A stretch of 35,364 nucleotides of DNA from Verrucomicrobiia bacterium. GTDB lineage: Bacteria > Verrucomicrobiota > Verrucomicrobiia > Verrucomicrobiales > DEV007. Below the pieces are notes generated by a model. It was not told the DNA's origin, made no database searches, and worked only from the letters and a program-made list of their open reading frames with translations. The translations under genes and the position numbers were made by a program. The first letter of the stretch is position 1, and each line of letters starts with the position of its first letter. Location of the stretch: assembly GCA_020439945.1 (NCBI GenBank), contig JAGRPB010000041.1:1-35364 (forward strand), given 5' to 3'. This document shows positions 28,099 to 35,364 of this stretch, one piece after another.

Positions 28099-28314
28099 AT
28101 GCCTCACGAAGTTTTCAGAATCGATCGCAGTTCATTTTCGACCTTCGAGTCGTTCGAAGAGGCCGATGACTCTGACAAGCGCGAGCGATGGAATTTGACT
28201 CCGGAGGAACGCCTTCGGATTCTCGAACGGCTAAGACGTTCCCAATATCCCGATGGAGAATCTGCCCCACGACTTCAAGGAATTCTTGAGTCTGTTGAAT
28301 TCCCACCACGTTGA
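28099..28314 (+). CDS. Small protein paired with a nucleotidyltransferase
   Basis: A 71-residue protein that overlaps the next gene by 62 bases. The central part (DKRERWNLTPEERLRILERL, then RRSQYPDG) and the end PRLQGILESVEFP match a pattern I recall from short proteins encoded just before nucleotidyltransferase genes: a W..xTxEERLxxLExlRxxxYgxd...RLQRvlEvv motif. It is probably an antitoxin- or adaptor-like partner. The function is inferred from this pairing only. Confidence 0.6.
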   Translation: MPHEVFRIDRSSFSTFESFEEADDSDKRERWNLTPEERLRILERLRRSQYPDGESAPRLQGILESVEFPPR

Positions 28315-28705
28315 CTATCTCCTGGTGGGTGGCTACGCAGTCGCCGTTCACGGCTATCCTCGCTACACCGGCGACATCGATATCTGGATCGCGGTGTCGC
28401 GAGGAAATGCCGAACGTGTCGTGAAAACGCTGAAGTCTTTCGGTTTTGATCTGCCAGGGCTTACCGAGGATTTGTTTCTAAATCCCGATCGAATGACCCG
28501 AATGGGCCGGGAACCCGTGAAGATCGAAATCCTCAATTCCATCTCGGGAGTCGAGTTTGCGGAAGCCAAAGAGAATGCCGTCCAAATCGAATTGGACGGC
28601 ATTCAAATACCGGTGATTTCGCTACGTGATCTCCGTAGGAATAAGCAGGCCAGCGGTCGCCCCAAAGATTTGGCCGATCTCGACAACCTACCTGAAACGG
28701 ACTGA
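28253..28705 (+). CDS. Nucleotidyltransferase-fold protein (MNT/DUF6036-like)
   Basis: A 150-residue protein with the nucleotidyltransferase core: VDYLLVGGYAVAVHGYPRYT then GDIDIWIAVSRGNAERVVKT (residues 20-58). This gives the GGxAxxxHGxPRxTxDIDI motif and the paired Asp that bind metal. A C-terminal part includes IQIPVISLRDLRRNKQASGR then PKDLADLDNL, with the typical RxKDxxDLxxL ending. Such proteins act in toxin-antitoxin (MenA/AbiEii-like) or antibiotic-adenylylation contexts. The overlapping small gene upstream suggests a two-gene module, but the activity is not known. Confidence 0.82.
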   Translation: MENLPHDFKEFLSLLNSHHVDYLLVGGYAVAVHGYPRYTGDIDIWIAVSRGNAERVVKTLKSFGFDLPGLTEDLFLNPDRMTRMGREPVKIEILNSISGVEFAEAKENAVQIELDGIQIPVISLRDLRRNKQASGRPKDLADLDNLPETD

Positions 28706-28713
28706 AAGCGGTC

Positions 28714-29832
28714 TCAGGCCTGCACGATCTCTGCCTCGACTTCGATCGCGGGCTCGCGGCGCCATTTCTTGCCGGAGCCGGAACCCGATGAATCGTCAGG
28801 CGAAACTTCGGCGGCACCGAGTTGCGACAAACTCTCGACGATGCGTTCGGCGAGCGTGCGACGGCCAGCGGGCAACTTGAAGACCAGTTTGCGGCTGCCA
28901 TCGCGGCTGTAGAGAACAACGTCTTCGCTGAGGAAACGAGGTTCCTGCGTGATGGTCATGTCGGCGAGCGGAACCGGCACATGAAAGCTCTTGAAGGAAC
29001 GGCGTCCGACAAAATGAATCACGCCGGAGCGACCGGACACGGCCACGATCTTTCCAAAAGTATAGCTGCCGATGTTTTTGAAGCCTTTGGCTCTGCCCGC
29101 AATCACTTTGGCGGACCAGTCGGTCTCGACCAGCCCGCCGCCAAGTGCGTCGGCGAGAGCGAGATCGTCGTCTGAGGACAGCCGCGCGTAGAGCGCCAGG
29201 TCGTCCGCGTCTGCGGCTGAACCGCGGAATGCGGCGCCGATTTTTTTCCACAGCATCCAGAGAAAGGCCTTCGAGCGGCGGAAAAGGCGCGGCGTGGCCC
29301 AGATGGCGAATCCGAGGAAGGTCAGGAATACCAGCGCGGCCACGAGAGGATTCCAGGCCATCAGGCCGAGTCCCGCCACGACGGCGACATCTTCCGCGGT
29401 GCTGACCACGACGTTGGAGAAAGGCTCAGGCGAAGCATTCACCGCCAGACGGGTGCCCGCTTTGAAACCGTGTGTCACCAGCGTGGTGCTCCCGGCGAGC
29501 AACCCGACGATGACTTCAAAAGCCGGATCGGTGGTGCCAAGGGTCTGGATGGCGAGCAACCCGCCACCGACAGGGCGAATCAGGGTGTGAACACCGTCCC
29601 AGAGGGAATCGACCCACGGAATCTTGTCGGAGAAAAACTCGAGGGCGAAGAAAATGCCGGAGGCGATCAGCACGGCATCGCTGCCGAGCACGGAGAGTTG
29701 TTCGTACTGGCTGGCCAGTTGGAGCCAGTCCATGCGGATGGCCAACCCAGTCACAAAAACGGTCAGATAAAGATTCAGACCGGCGAGCGTCGCAAACCCA
29801 AGGGCGACGGCGAGGGTATTGAGAATGTCCAT
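28714..29832 (-). CDS. DUF4126 family membrane protein
   Basis: A 372-residue protein whose N-terminal 200 residues form several membrane helices: ILNTLAVALGFATLAGLNLY near 3, SVLGSDAVLIASGIFFALEF near 47, PAFEVIVGLLAGSTTLVTHG near 103, VVVSTAEDVAVVAGLGLMAW near 141 and PLVAALVFLTFLGFAIWATP near 162. The features GLNLYLTV, FFSDKIPWVDSLWDGVHTLI and RPVGGGLLA are the recognisable DUF4126 core. The C-terminal half is soluble, with YARLSSDDDLALADALGGGL and a 290-340 beta-rich region (RSGVIHFVGRRSFKSFHVPV). The function is unknown. The gene is convergent with the nucleotidyltransferase (8-base gap). The 194-base gap to the penicillin-binding protein gene shows nothing clear. Confidence 0.82.
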   Translation of the reverse strand: MDILNTLAVALGFATLAGLNLYLTVFVTGLAIRMDWLQLASQYEQLSVLGSDAVLIASGIFFALEFFSDKIPWVDSLWDGVHTLIRPVGGGLLAIQTLGTTDPAFEVIVGLLAGSTTLVTHGFKAGTRLAVNASPEPFSNVVVSTAEDVAVVAGLGLMAWNPLVAALVFLTFLGFAIWATPRLFRRSKAFLWMLWKKIGAAFRGSAADADDLALYARLSSDDDLALADALGGGLVETDWSAKVIAGRAKGFKNIGSYTFGKIVAVSGRSGVIHFVGRRSFKSFHVPVPLADMTITQEPRFLSEDVVLYSRDGSRKLVFKLPAGRRTLAERIVESLSQLGAAEVSPDDSSGSGSGKKWRREPAIEVEAEIVQA

Positions 29833-30026
29833 GATCAGTGTGTAGGTTCGGGATCGTAGAGTGCCGAATCGGTCGGCTCCGATCGCGGCGCGGAACGCCG
29901 TTCAGCGGGTTGGACGATTCGCAGGGAGAAGTATGCCACCCTTTTTCGCCCCGCGCGAGGGTGATCCGCGACTACAAAGGCGCCAACGTTTTGTAGTGAC
30001 TGATCCTCGGGCCGAGAAACCTCACA

Positions 30027-32354
30027 TCACTTTCCGCCGAACCATCCCCGGACGCGATCGAACAGGCCGCCTTTCTGGCTGTCGCCGTTCTCTTGTCCGC
30101 GGTCCAGCGTGACGCGCGTGTGATCTTCGCAGATGGAGCGAGGGAGCATCGGTTGCGGAATCGTCTCCTCATAGAGCCCGCCAAATTTCCGGCAGGCATC
30201 GCCCGCCAGTTTTCCCGAGTAGCGACACAGCTCTACTTTGATCAGATCATCGGCTTCCGGCAGCTTTTCAAAATCATACCCGAGATCCTCGGCCGCGAGC
30301 ATGATGTCCGTCCAGATCGGCAGGGAAAGCCGCCCGCCATAGCCGCGATCCACAATTTTTTCCGGCTGATCCATCCCCACCCAGACGCCGGCGGTAAGTC
30401 GGCTGGTGTATCCCAGGAACCAGGCATCGCGATAATTGTTGGTCGTGCCGGTCTTGCCTCCGGCGGGCGCCTTGAAGCCGAGCTTCCGAACCGATGCGCC
30501 CGTGCCGCCAGGCTCCAGTGTCTCCTGCATGATGCTCCGCACCAGCCACGCCGCGCCGGGCGAAACGACGCGATAACCCGCCTGATCGGGCTCGAAAAGA
30601 ATCTCGTGATCCCGCGACTCGATCCGCTCAATGAAAAACGATTTGTAGCGATAACCATCATTCGGAAACGCGGAATAGGCACTAACCAGGCTGTTGAGCG
30701 TAGCGCCGAGATTTCCGATATAGAGCTGCGGGTTCGGCTGAATCTCCGCCTTCGTCGCCAGACCCGCATGCTCGATCATCGCCAGAACCGCATCGATGCC
30801 GGCGCGTTCGCCAACCCGGACACTCATCGTGTTACGCGACTCGATCAACCCTTTCGAAACCGGCTGTGAACCGAGAAACTGTCCATCCGCATTGTCCGGA
30901 CTCCACTGGCCGCGAAACCATCGAATCTCTCCGGGACGAATCGGATCATCACTCACATAGGTGCCGGGAAACAGGCCCGTCTCGAATGCCGTGGCATAGA
31001 CCAAGGGCTTGAACACCGAGCCGAGTTGCCGATGCGCCTGGGTGGCGCGATTGAATCGACTGTGGGTCACATCGCGACCGCCGACCAACGCCCTCACCGC
31101 GCCCGAGCGATTGTCGATCACGCTCACCGCCGCCTGGAGGTAGTCAGGCTCCAATTCCGGGTGATTTTCAAAACGCGATCGAAAGGCGGACAGAGTGGGA
31201 TGCGGGTAGTTCGGCTCGCCTTCGATTTCTTCCAACCTCTTCTCAACGGCCGTCTCGGCGGCCTTTTGCAAATCAAGATCGAAGGTCGTGTAGATCTCAA
31301 AGCCGCCGGCGTCTCGCTGTTCCTCGGTCAGCAATCGATCGACTTCCTGTTTCACCACCTCCACCAGGTAGCTTTCCTGGAGCACGCGGCTGTGATCCCG
31401 ACCCTGGTGCGCGATTCGAAAACCTTCGTCCTGGGAAAGCACGCGAGGCTCTTCCAGTTTCGCCGTCTTCGCCAATTCCTCATCCAACACGCCTTCGTCC
31501 ACCATGCGATCGATCGTGGTCCGCATCTCATTGAGCGCCGCGTCGTAGTGCCGGTATGGAGAAAACCGATTCGGGGCGCGGATGATGCCCGCGATCATCG
31601 CCGACTCGGCCAGATCCAGTGTCGCCGCACTTTTTCCGAAATAGCCGCGAGCCGCTTGCTCGATACCATTCAGCCCGGTGCCGAAGTAGATCCGGTTCAC
31701 GTAGAGATACAGGATCTCGTCCTTGGTGTAGGCCTTCTCGATCCGGCGTGCGATCGCCATTTCGAGCAGCTTTCGCTGAAAGGATTTCTCGCGCAGGTCG
31801 AAGGTGTTTCTGGCGAGCTGCATCGTTAGCGTGCTCGCTCCCTGCACCGCGTCGCGATCCTTGAGATTTCGCATTGTCGCCCTCAGCAATCCCCAGACAT
31901 CGATCCCGCTGTGCCCGTAGAATCGTGAGTCCTCGCGAGCCACCAGGGCTCTCTGAAAATTGGGCGCCACCTGCTCAAGGGGCACGACCGTTCGACCGTC
32001 CCCATGCAGGTAGCCGAGTTCCCGGCCCTGGATATCGTAGACCGTCGACTCCTGCGGCATTCTCGCGACCTGACGCAGATCGAAGAGCGCCGCTTTCCGG
32101 TCGTAGTTGAGGAAGAGCGCCACGCCCGCCAGCAAGAGCACTCCAATGGTGAAACCGGCCACGGCCAACAGCCCTTGCAACCACGGATGGCGAGAGCCCC
32201 AGCGCGCCAGCGGCCCCAGCAAAGACCACGGACCCGCCGGCGCTGGCTTCTGGCGCGGCACTCGCGGGAGCTTGCTCCGGCCACGGCCGCTCTTGGAGCG
32301 GGAGGCCGGTCCGCCCTTACGGGAACCTGGCGTTCTGGAAGTCGACGGCGGCAT
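30027..32354 (-). CDS. Class A penicillin-binding protein (transglycosylase/transpeptidase)
   Basis: A 775-residue inner-membrane protein that polymerises and cross-links peptidoglycan. A basic N-terminal tail (1-40) precedes a membrane helix (GLLAVAGFTIGVLLLAGVAL, 61-80). The GT51 domain has ALVAREDSRFYGHSGID (about 136-152, catalytic Glu), QGASTLTMQLARN near 171, RKLLEMAIARRIEKAYTKDE near 194 and RIYFGTGLNGIEQAARGYFG near 221. The transpeptidase domain has the SxxK motif SVFK (446-449), SRN (506-508) and GKTGTTNNYRDAWFLGY with KTG at 634. All active-site motifs are intact. It ends with a short basic domain (GGLFDRVRGWFGGK). The start ATG at 32354 is divergent from nadC. Confidence 0.95.
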   Translation of the reverse strand: MPPSTSRTPGSRKGGPASRSKSGRGRSKLPRVPRQKPAPAGPWSLLGPLARWGSRHPWLQGLLAVAGFTIGVLLLAGVALFLNYDRKAALFDLRQVARMPQESTVYDIQGRELGYLHGDGRTVVPLEQVAPNFQRALVAREDSRFYGHSGIDVWGLLRATMRNLKDRDAVQGASTLTMQLARNTFDLREKSFQRKLLEMAIARRIEKAYTKDEILYLYVNRIYFGTGLNGIEQAARGYFGKSAATLDLAESAMIAGIIRAPNRFSPYRHYDAALNEMRTTIDRMVDEGVLDEELAKTAKLEEPRVLSQDEGFRIAHQGRDHSRVLQESYLVEVVKQEVDRLLTEEQRDAGGFEIYTTFDLDLQKAAETAVEKRLEEIEGEPNYPHPTLSAFRSRFENHPELEPDYLQAAVSVIDNRSGAVRALVGGRDVTHSRFNRATQAHRQLGSVFKPLVYATAFETGLFPGTYVSDDPIRPGEIRWFRGQWSPDNADGQFLGSQPVSKGLIESRNTMSVRVGERAGIDAVLAMIEHAGLATKAEIQPNPQLYIGNLGATLNSLVSAYSAFPNDGYRYKSFFIERIESRDHEILFEPDQAGYRVVSPGAAWLVRSIMQETLEPGGTGASVRKLGFKAPAGGKTGTTNNYRDAWFLGYTSRLTAGVWVGMDQPEKIVDRGYGGRLSLPIWTDIMLAAEDLGYDFEKLPEADDLIKVELCRYSGKLAGDACRKFGGLYEETIPQPMLPRSICEDHTRVTLDRGQENGDSQKGGLFDRVRGWFGGK

Positions 32355-32367
32355 GTAAGTCTGAAGA

Positions 32368-32409
32368 ATTCCGGGACTGCTCCGGAATAGCGAAAATCCT
32401 TAACTTAAG
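32368..32409. promoter_or_regulatory. Two inverted repeats upstream of the PBP gene
   Basis: ATTCCGG (32368-32374) and CCGGAAT (32382-32388) form a 7-bp stem with a 7-base loop. CTTAACTTAAG (32399-32409) is a palindrome with a single central base. Both lie in the 172-base region between the divergent PBP and nadC genes, 14-55 bases upstream of the PBP ATG. They may be operators or a leader hairpin; no regulator is indicated. Confidence 0.3.
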
Positions 32410-32526
32410 CGAAATATCCCCCGGTTTCCACCGTTCCCTGAGAATCAACGAAAGTGGAAAAAGAACTCGCGACGAGCCGCTTCACCGTTTCATTGGAAGA
32501 CCATAGTTCTCCCCCTCTCCCTCATC

Positions 32527-33417
32527 GTGACCGACTCCGAAATCGCCTCTGCCTCCGCTTCCCTGATCGATCTGGCCCTCGCCGAAGATCTGGGGCCACA
32601 TGGCGACATTACCGCGCAGTGTTTCGTACCCGCCGGGCACCGGTCCTGCGGTCGTATCATCGCCCGCCAACCGCTGGTGGTATCCGGCGTCGCCATTGCC
32701 GCCGAAGTTTTCTCACGAATCGATCCGACTCTGTCGGTCACGGTCGAAATCGAAGAGGGAAGCGCTGCCGAGGCCGGTGAAACCGTGATCACCGTCACCG
32801 GCCCCACCCGGGGAATCCTCACCGGGGAAAGGACCGCATTGAATTTCCTGCAACGGCTCTGCGGCGTGGCCACCCAGACTCGGGAATATGTACGGCGCGC
32901 TACCGCGGCGAATCCGGCTATCCGTGTGCTCGATACCCGGAAAACCACGCCCGGATGGCGGCTGTTGGAAAAAGTTGCCGTCCTCGCCGGAGGCGGCACC
33001 AATCACCGGATCGGTCTCTACGACGCCGCGATGGTGAAGGACAACCATCTCGTGGCCGAGAATCGCGAATCCTCGCTCGAAGCCGGAATCCGAGCGGTCC
33101 GCGAGCAATATCCGGAAACGGCCTTCATTGAATTGGAGGCGGACCGGATCGACCAGGTGAAAGCTTTCCTCTCTCTGGAAGGCGTGGACGTGATCCTGCT
33201 CGACAACATGAGCCTCGATCAGCTCCGCGAAGCCGTGACCCTGCGCGACCAGCTCTCGCCGGGCATCCAACTGGAAGCCAGTGGTGGCGTCACGCTCGAT
33301 ACCATCGCCGACATCGCCGCCACCGGAGTCGACGCCGTTTCCGTAGGCGCCCTGACCCATTCGGCAACGGCCGCCGACCTGGCGCTCGATCTCGAAACGC
33401 TCGCACCCGGCGAATGA
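32527..33417 (+). CDS. nadC: Nicotinate-nucleotide pyrophosphorylase (carboxylating)
   Basis: A 296-residue enzyme that converts quinolinate and PRPP to nicotinate mononucleotide in NAD synthesis; it completes the pathway step after NadA, whose gene is not in the window. Motifs: LALAEDLGPHGDITAQCF near 16 (usual ALxEDLGxGDxT), GERTALNFLQRLCGVATQTR near 98, RVLDTRKTTPGWRLLEKVAV near 131 with the substrate-binding RKTTPG, GGGTNHRIGLYDAAMVKDNH near 153, FIELEADRIDQVKA, DVILLDNMSLDQLREAV near 218 and IQLEASGGVTLDTI near 247. The GTG start fits the family N-terminus. The stop overlaps the birA ATG (ATGA), so the two are translationally coupled. Confidence 0.96.
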   Translation: MTDSEIASASASLIDLALAEDLGPHGDITAQCFVPAGHRSCGRIIARQPLVVSGVAIAAEVFSRIDPTLSVTVEIEEGSAAEAGETVITVTGPTRGILTGERTALNFLQRLCGVATQTREYVRRATAANPAIRVLDTRKTTPGWRLLEKVAVLAGGGTNHRIGLYDAAMVKDNHLVAENRESSLEAGIRAVREQYPETAFIELEADRIDQVKAFLSLEGVDVILLDNMSLDQLREAVTLRDQLSPGIQLEASGGVTLDTIADIAATGVDAVSVGALTHSATAADLALDLETLAPGE

Positions 33418-34220
33418 ACCTCGACGCGCGATCCATCCGGCACCACCTGGCGGAAATCATCGGCTCGCGCCTGGCGGCCGATTGGGACATCCGCATCAAG
33501 CCGGAAACGGTTTCCACCAATGACGATGCCCTGATCCTCGCCGAACAAGACGCACCCGAGAACACCGTGATCTTTGCCGAAAGCCAGAGTGCCGGCCGGG
33601 GTCGTCGCGGCGACACCTGGGTTTCGCCACCCGGCGTGAACCTTCTTTTCAGCATCCTTCTCCGCCCTCATACCACCGTTGGAACCTGGACACGGATTCC
33701 CCATCTCGCCGGGTTGGCCGTATGTCGTGCCCTCGAATCGAGTTTCCCCACCCTGCCTCGGCCCATGCTGAAGTGGCCCAACGACATCTATCTCGACGAC
33801 CGAAAACTCGCCGGAATCCTCGTCGAATCACGCGCCTGCAAAGACCAGGCGCCCGCCGCCGTGCTCGGCATCGGACTCAACGTGAACCTCCTTCCGGAGC
33901 AACTTCCCGACGAGATCCGTACGCTCGCCACCACCCTGCGCAGCCACACCGGGCACCTCATCGAACGCAATGCCCTCGCCGCCGCCATCCTTGCCGAATG
34001 GTCCGCTCTCTACCCCGCCGAGCTGATCACAGACTTTGCCATCATTCGCGAAGAACTTCGGCGCCGTGCGTGGCTCAAAGGGCGCAAAATCACCGTCGTC
34101 AGCGGCAATCGCCAAATTTCCGGCAACGCCATCGATGTCGGCCCCGAAGGAGAACTGGTGGTCGAAACCGAATCAGGAGCCCTCGAAAACATTCTCAGTG
34201 CGGACCGGGTGATCTGGTGA
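33414..34220 (+). CDS. birA: Biotin--[acetyl-CoA-carboxylase] ligase
   Basis: A 268-residue biotin protein ligase without the N-terminal DNA-binding domain of E. coli BirA, so a group I enzyme that modifies acetyl-CoA carboxylase but does not act as the biotin repressor. Motifs: VSTNDDALILAEQD (usual xSTNxxa), AESQSAGRGRRGDTWVSPPG near 55 (biotinyl-AMP-binding GRGRRG), LKWPNDIYLDDRKLAGILVE near 121, AAVLGIGLNVN near 148 and a small C-terminal SH3-like domain (LKGRKITVVSGNRQISGNAI near 219). It overlaps nadC by 4 bases. Co-location of nadC and birA is frequent across bacteria. Confidence 0.95.
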   Translation: MNLDARSIRHHLAEIIGSRLAADWDIRIKPETVSTNDDALILAEQDAPENTVIFAESQSAGRGRRGDTWVSPPGVNLLFSILLRPHTTVGTWTRIPHLAGLAVCRALESSFPTLPRPMLKWPNDIYLDDRKLAGILVESRACKDQAPAAVLGIGLNVNLLPEQLPDEIRTLATTLRSHTGHLIERNALAAAILAEWSALYPAELITDFAIIREELRRRAWLKGRKITVVSGNRQISGNAIDVGPEGELVVETESGALENILSADRVIW

Positions 34221-34226
34221 AGCGGC

Positions 34227-34850
34227 TCAGCGCCGCCTCAGCCGAATCCCCTGGATCTTCCGTCCCTCTGCCTGCCAGAGTTTTTCGAAATCGGTGACCG
34301 GATAGAACTCATCCTCCGGCCAAGGCTGGCGCTCGAAAAAGTCGATCGTTTCCAACGACTCGAGAGCCGCGTCGAAGTATTCCTCGTGGTCAGTCTTGAA
34401 CCAAAACTCGCCACCCGGCTTCAGCAGATCATGCACCGACTTCAGGAAAGCCGGCTGGCACATGAGTCGGCGCTTGTGATGTTTTTTCCTCGGCCAGGGA
34501 TCCGGAAACAGCAAATGCACCCGATCCGCAAATTCCCGCGGCAGCAGCCACTCCACCGCATAAGTCGTCTCCAGTCGCAGTGCCCGAACATTCGCCAGCT
34601 CCCCTTTCCGAGCGCCGCGCGAAACCTTTCTCACCCGTCCCAACAATCGCTCCACGCCGAGATAATTTCGCTCTGGAAAGTGCTTCGCCATTTCGAGGAC
34701 GAACGTCCCATGGCCACATCCCAAATCGACTTCGGTGAACGCATCCGCCCGATCCGGAAACACGTCTTCCGCTTCCAGCCTCCGGAACCAATCCTCCGGA
34801 TACACCTCAAACGGCAGCGGAAAGGGTTCGTTTTTTGGTTTAAAGGGCAT
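34227..34850 (-). CDS. trmB: tRNA (guanine-N7-)-methyltransferase
   Basis: A 207-residue SAM enzyme that makes m7G46 in the variable loop of tRNAs. Motifs: EVDLGCGHGTFVLEMAKHFP (about 42-61, SAM motif I, usual EIGxGxGxFLxxxAxxxP), NYLGVERLLGRV near 63 (usual GxE), VEWLLPREFADRVHLLFPDP near 100, then WPRKKHHKRRLMCQPAFL, the conserved PDPWPKKxHxKRRL, and GGEFWFKTDHEEYFDAAL near 147. Start ATG 34850. It is convergent with birA (6-base gap). The gap between it and ispG holds a palindromic element. Confidence 0.96.
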   Translation of the reverse strand: MPFKPKNEPFPLPFEVYPEDWFRRLEAEDVFPDRADAFTEVDLGCGHGTFVLEMAKHFPERNYLGVERLLGRVRKVSRGARKGELANVRALRLETTYAVEWLLPREFADRVHLLFPDPWPRKKHHKRRLMCQPAFLKSVHDLLKPGGEFWFKTDHEEYFDAALESLETIDFFERQPWPEDEFYPVTDFEKLWQAEGRKIQGIRLRRR

Positions 34851-34858
34851 GGCTCAAC

Positions 34859-34891
34859 TCAACAGGGTCAGGTCCAAGACCCAACAGGGTT
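34859..34891. repeat. TCAACAGGGTCAGGTC element, rearranged copy
   Basis: TCAACAGGGTCAGGTC (34859-34874) is followed by CAAGACCCAACAGGGTT, so the second arm appears as a direct rather than inverted repeat of CAACAGGGT. It lies in the 82-base gap between ispG and trmB, just 9 bases upstream of the trmB start on the minus strand. Confidence 0.7.
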
Positions 34892-34932
34892 ATGTGGCAT
34901 GGTCCTCTCCCTCTCAGCGTCTCCGCGCGACC

Positions 34933-35364
<432 letters not shown>

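Overview
This is a GC-rich, gene-dense bacterial chromosome segment whose gene content points to a Gram-negative member of the PVC superphylum, most likely Verrucomicrobiota. The evidence is a bifunctional lpxC/fabZ fusion followed by lpxA (lipid A), lgt and lipoprotein signals, a PUR-domain protein of the DUF3276 type, and several secreted proteins without clear homologues outside this group. The phylum is an inference from gene families; no rRNA is present.

Layout. 1-6.4 kb: end of pyruvate kinase, a divergent dihydropteroate synthase, lgt, a GxxExxxY-like protein, a small lipoprotein, an HNH protein, a secreted beta-barrel-like protein and nadB. 6.4-9.1 kb: a minus-strand operon that reads glycosyltransferase, panC, antitoxin, toxin, nadB, with start/stop overlaps. 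9.1-14.5 kb: an accessory island of lower GC with small hypothetical genes, an IS110-family element with structured non-coding ends, and an S41 peptidase. Two 115-bp repeats sit at the 3' ends of two unrelated genes on either side of the IS. 14.6-21.4 kb: a family 9 glycosyltransferase, mannose-1-phosphate guanylyltransferase, ruvX, a 12-bp tandem repeat, truA, an AraC-type regulator, a secreted protein, trpC and tRNA-Gly(GCC). 21.4-25.5 kb: prmA, a membrane PIN-TRAM protein, the PUR-domain protein, an RluA-type pseudouridine synthase and a second toxin-antitoxin pair. 25.7-28.7 kb: lpxC/fabZ, lpxA and a nucleotidyltransferase pair. 28.7-35.4 kb: a DUF4126 membrane protein, a class A penicillin-binding protein, nadC-birA, trmB and the end of ispG.

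Most of the window is housekeeping: NAD synthesis (nadB, nadC), pantothenate, folate, biotin attachment, isoprenoids, envelope assembly, and tRNA or ribosome modification. Four small modules that look like toxin-antitoxin or nuclease genes are slotted into it, some directly inside operons. Three dispersed repeat families are visible. One is a 35-bp palindrome (core TCAACAGGGTCAGGTC) with a copy inside the panC coding sequence and a 13-bp match inside prmA. The second is an ATTCGTGGCCATTCGTGTT palindrome. The third is the 115-bp cassette-like repeat of the island. These repeats and the IS110 ends are the main points of interest; I saw no CRISPR array, prophage or large defence system.
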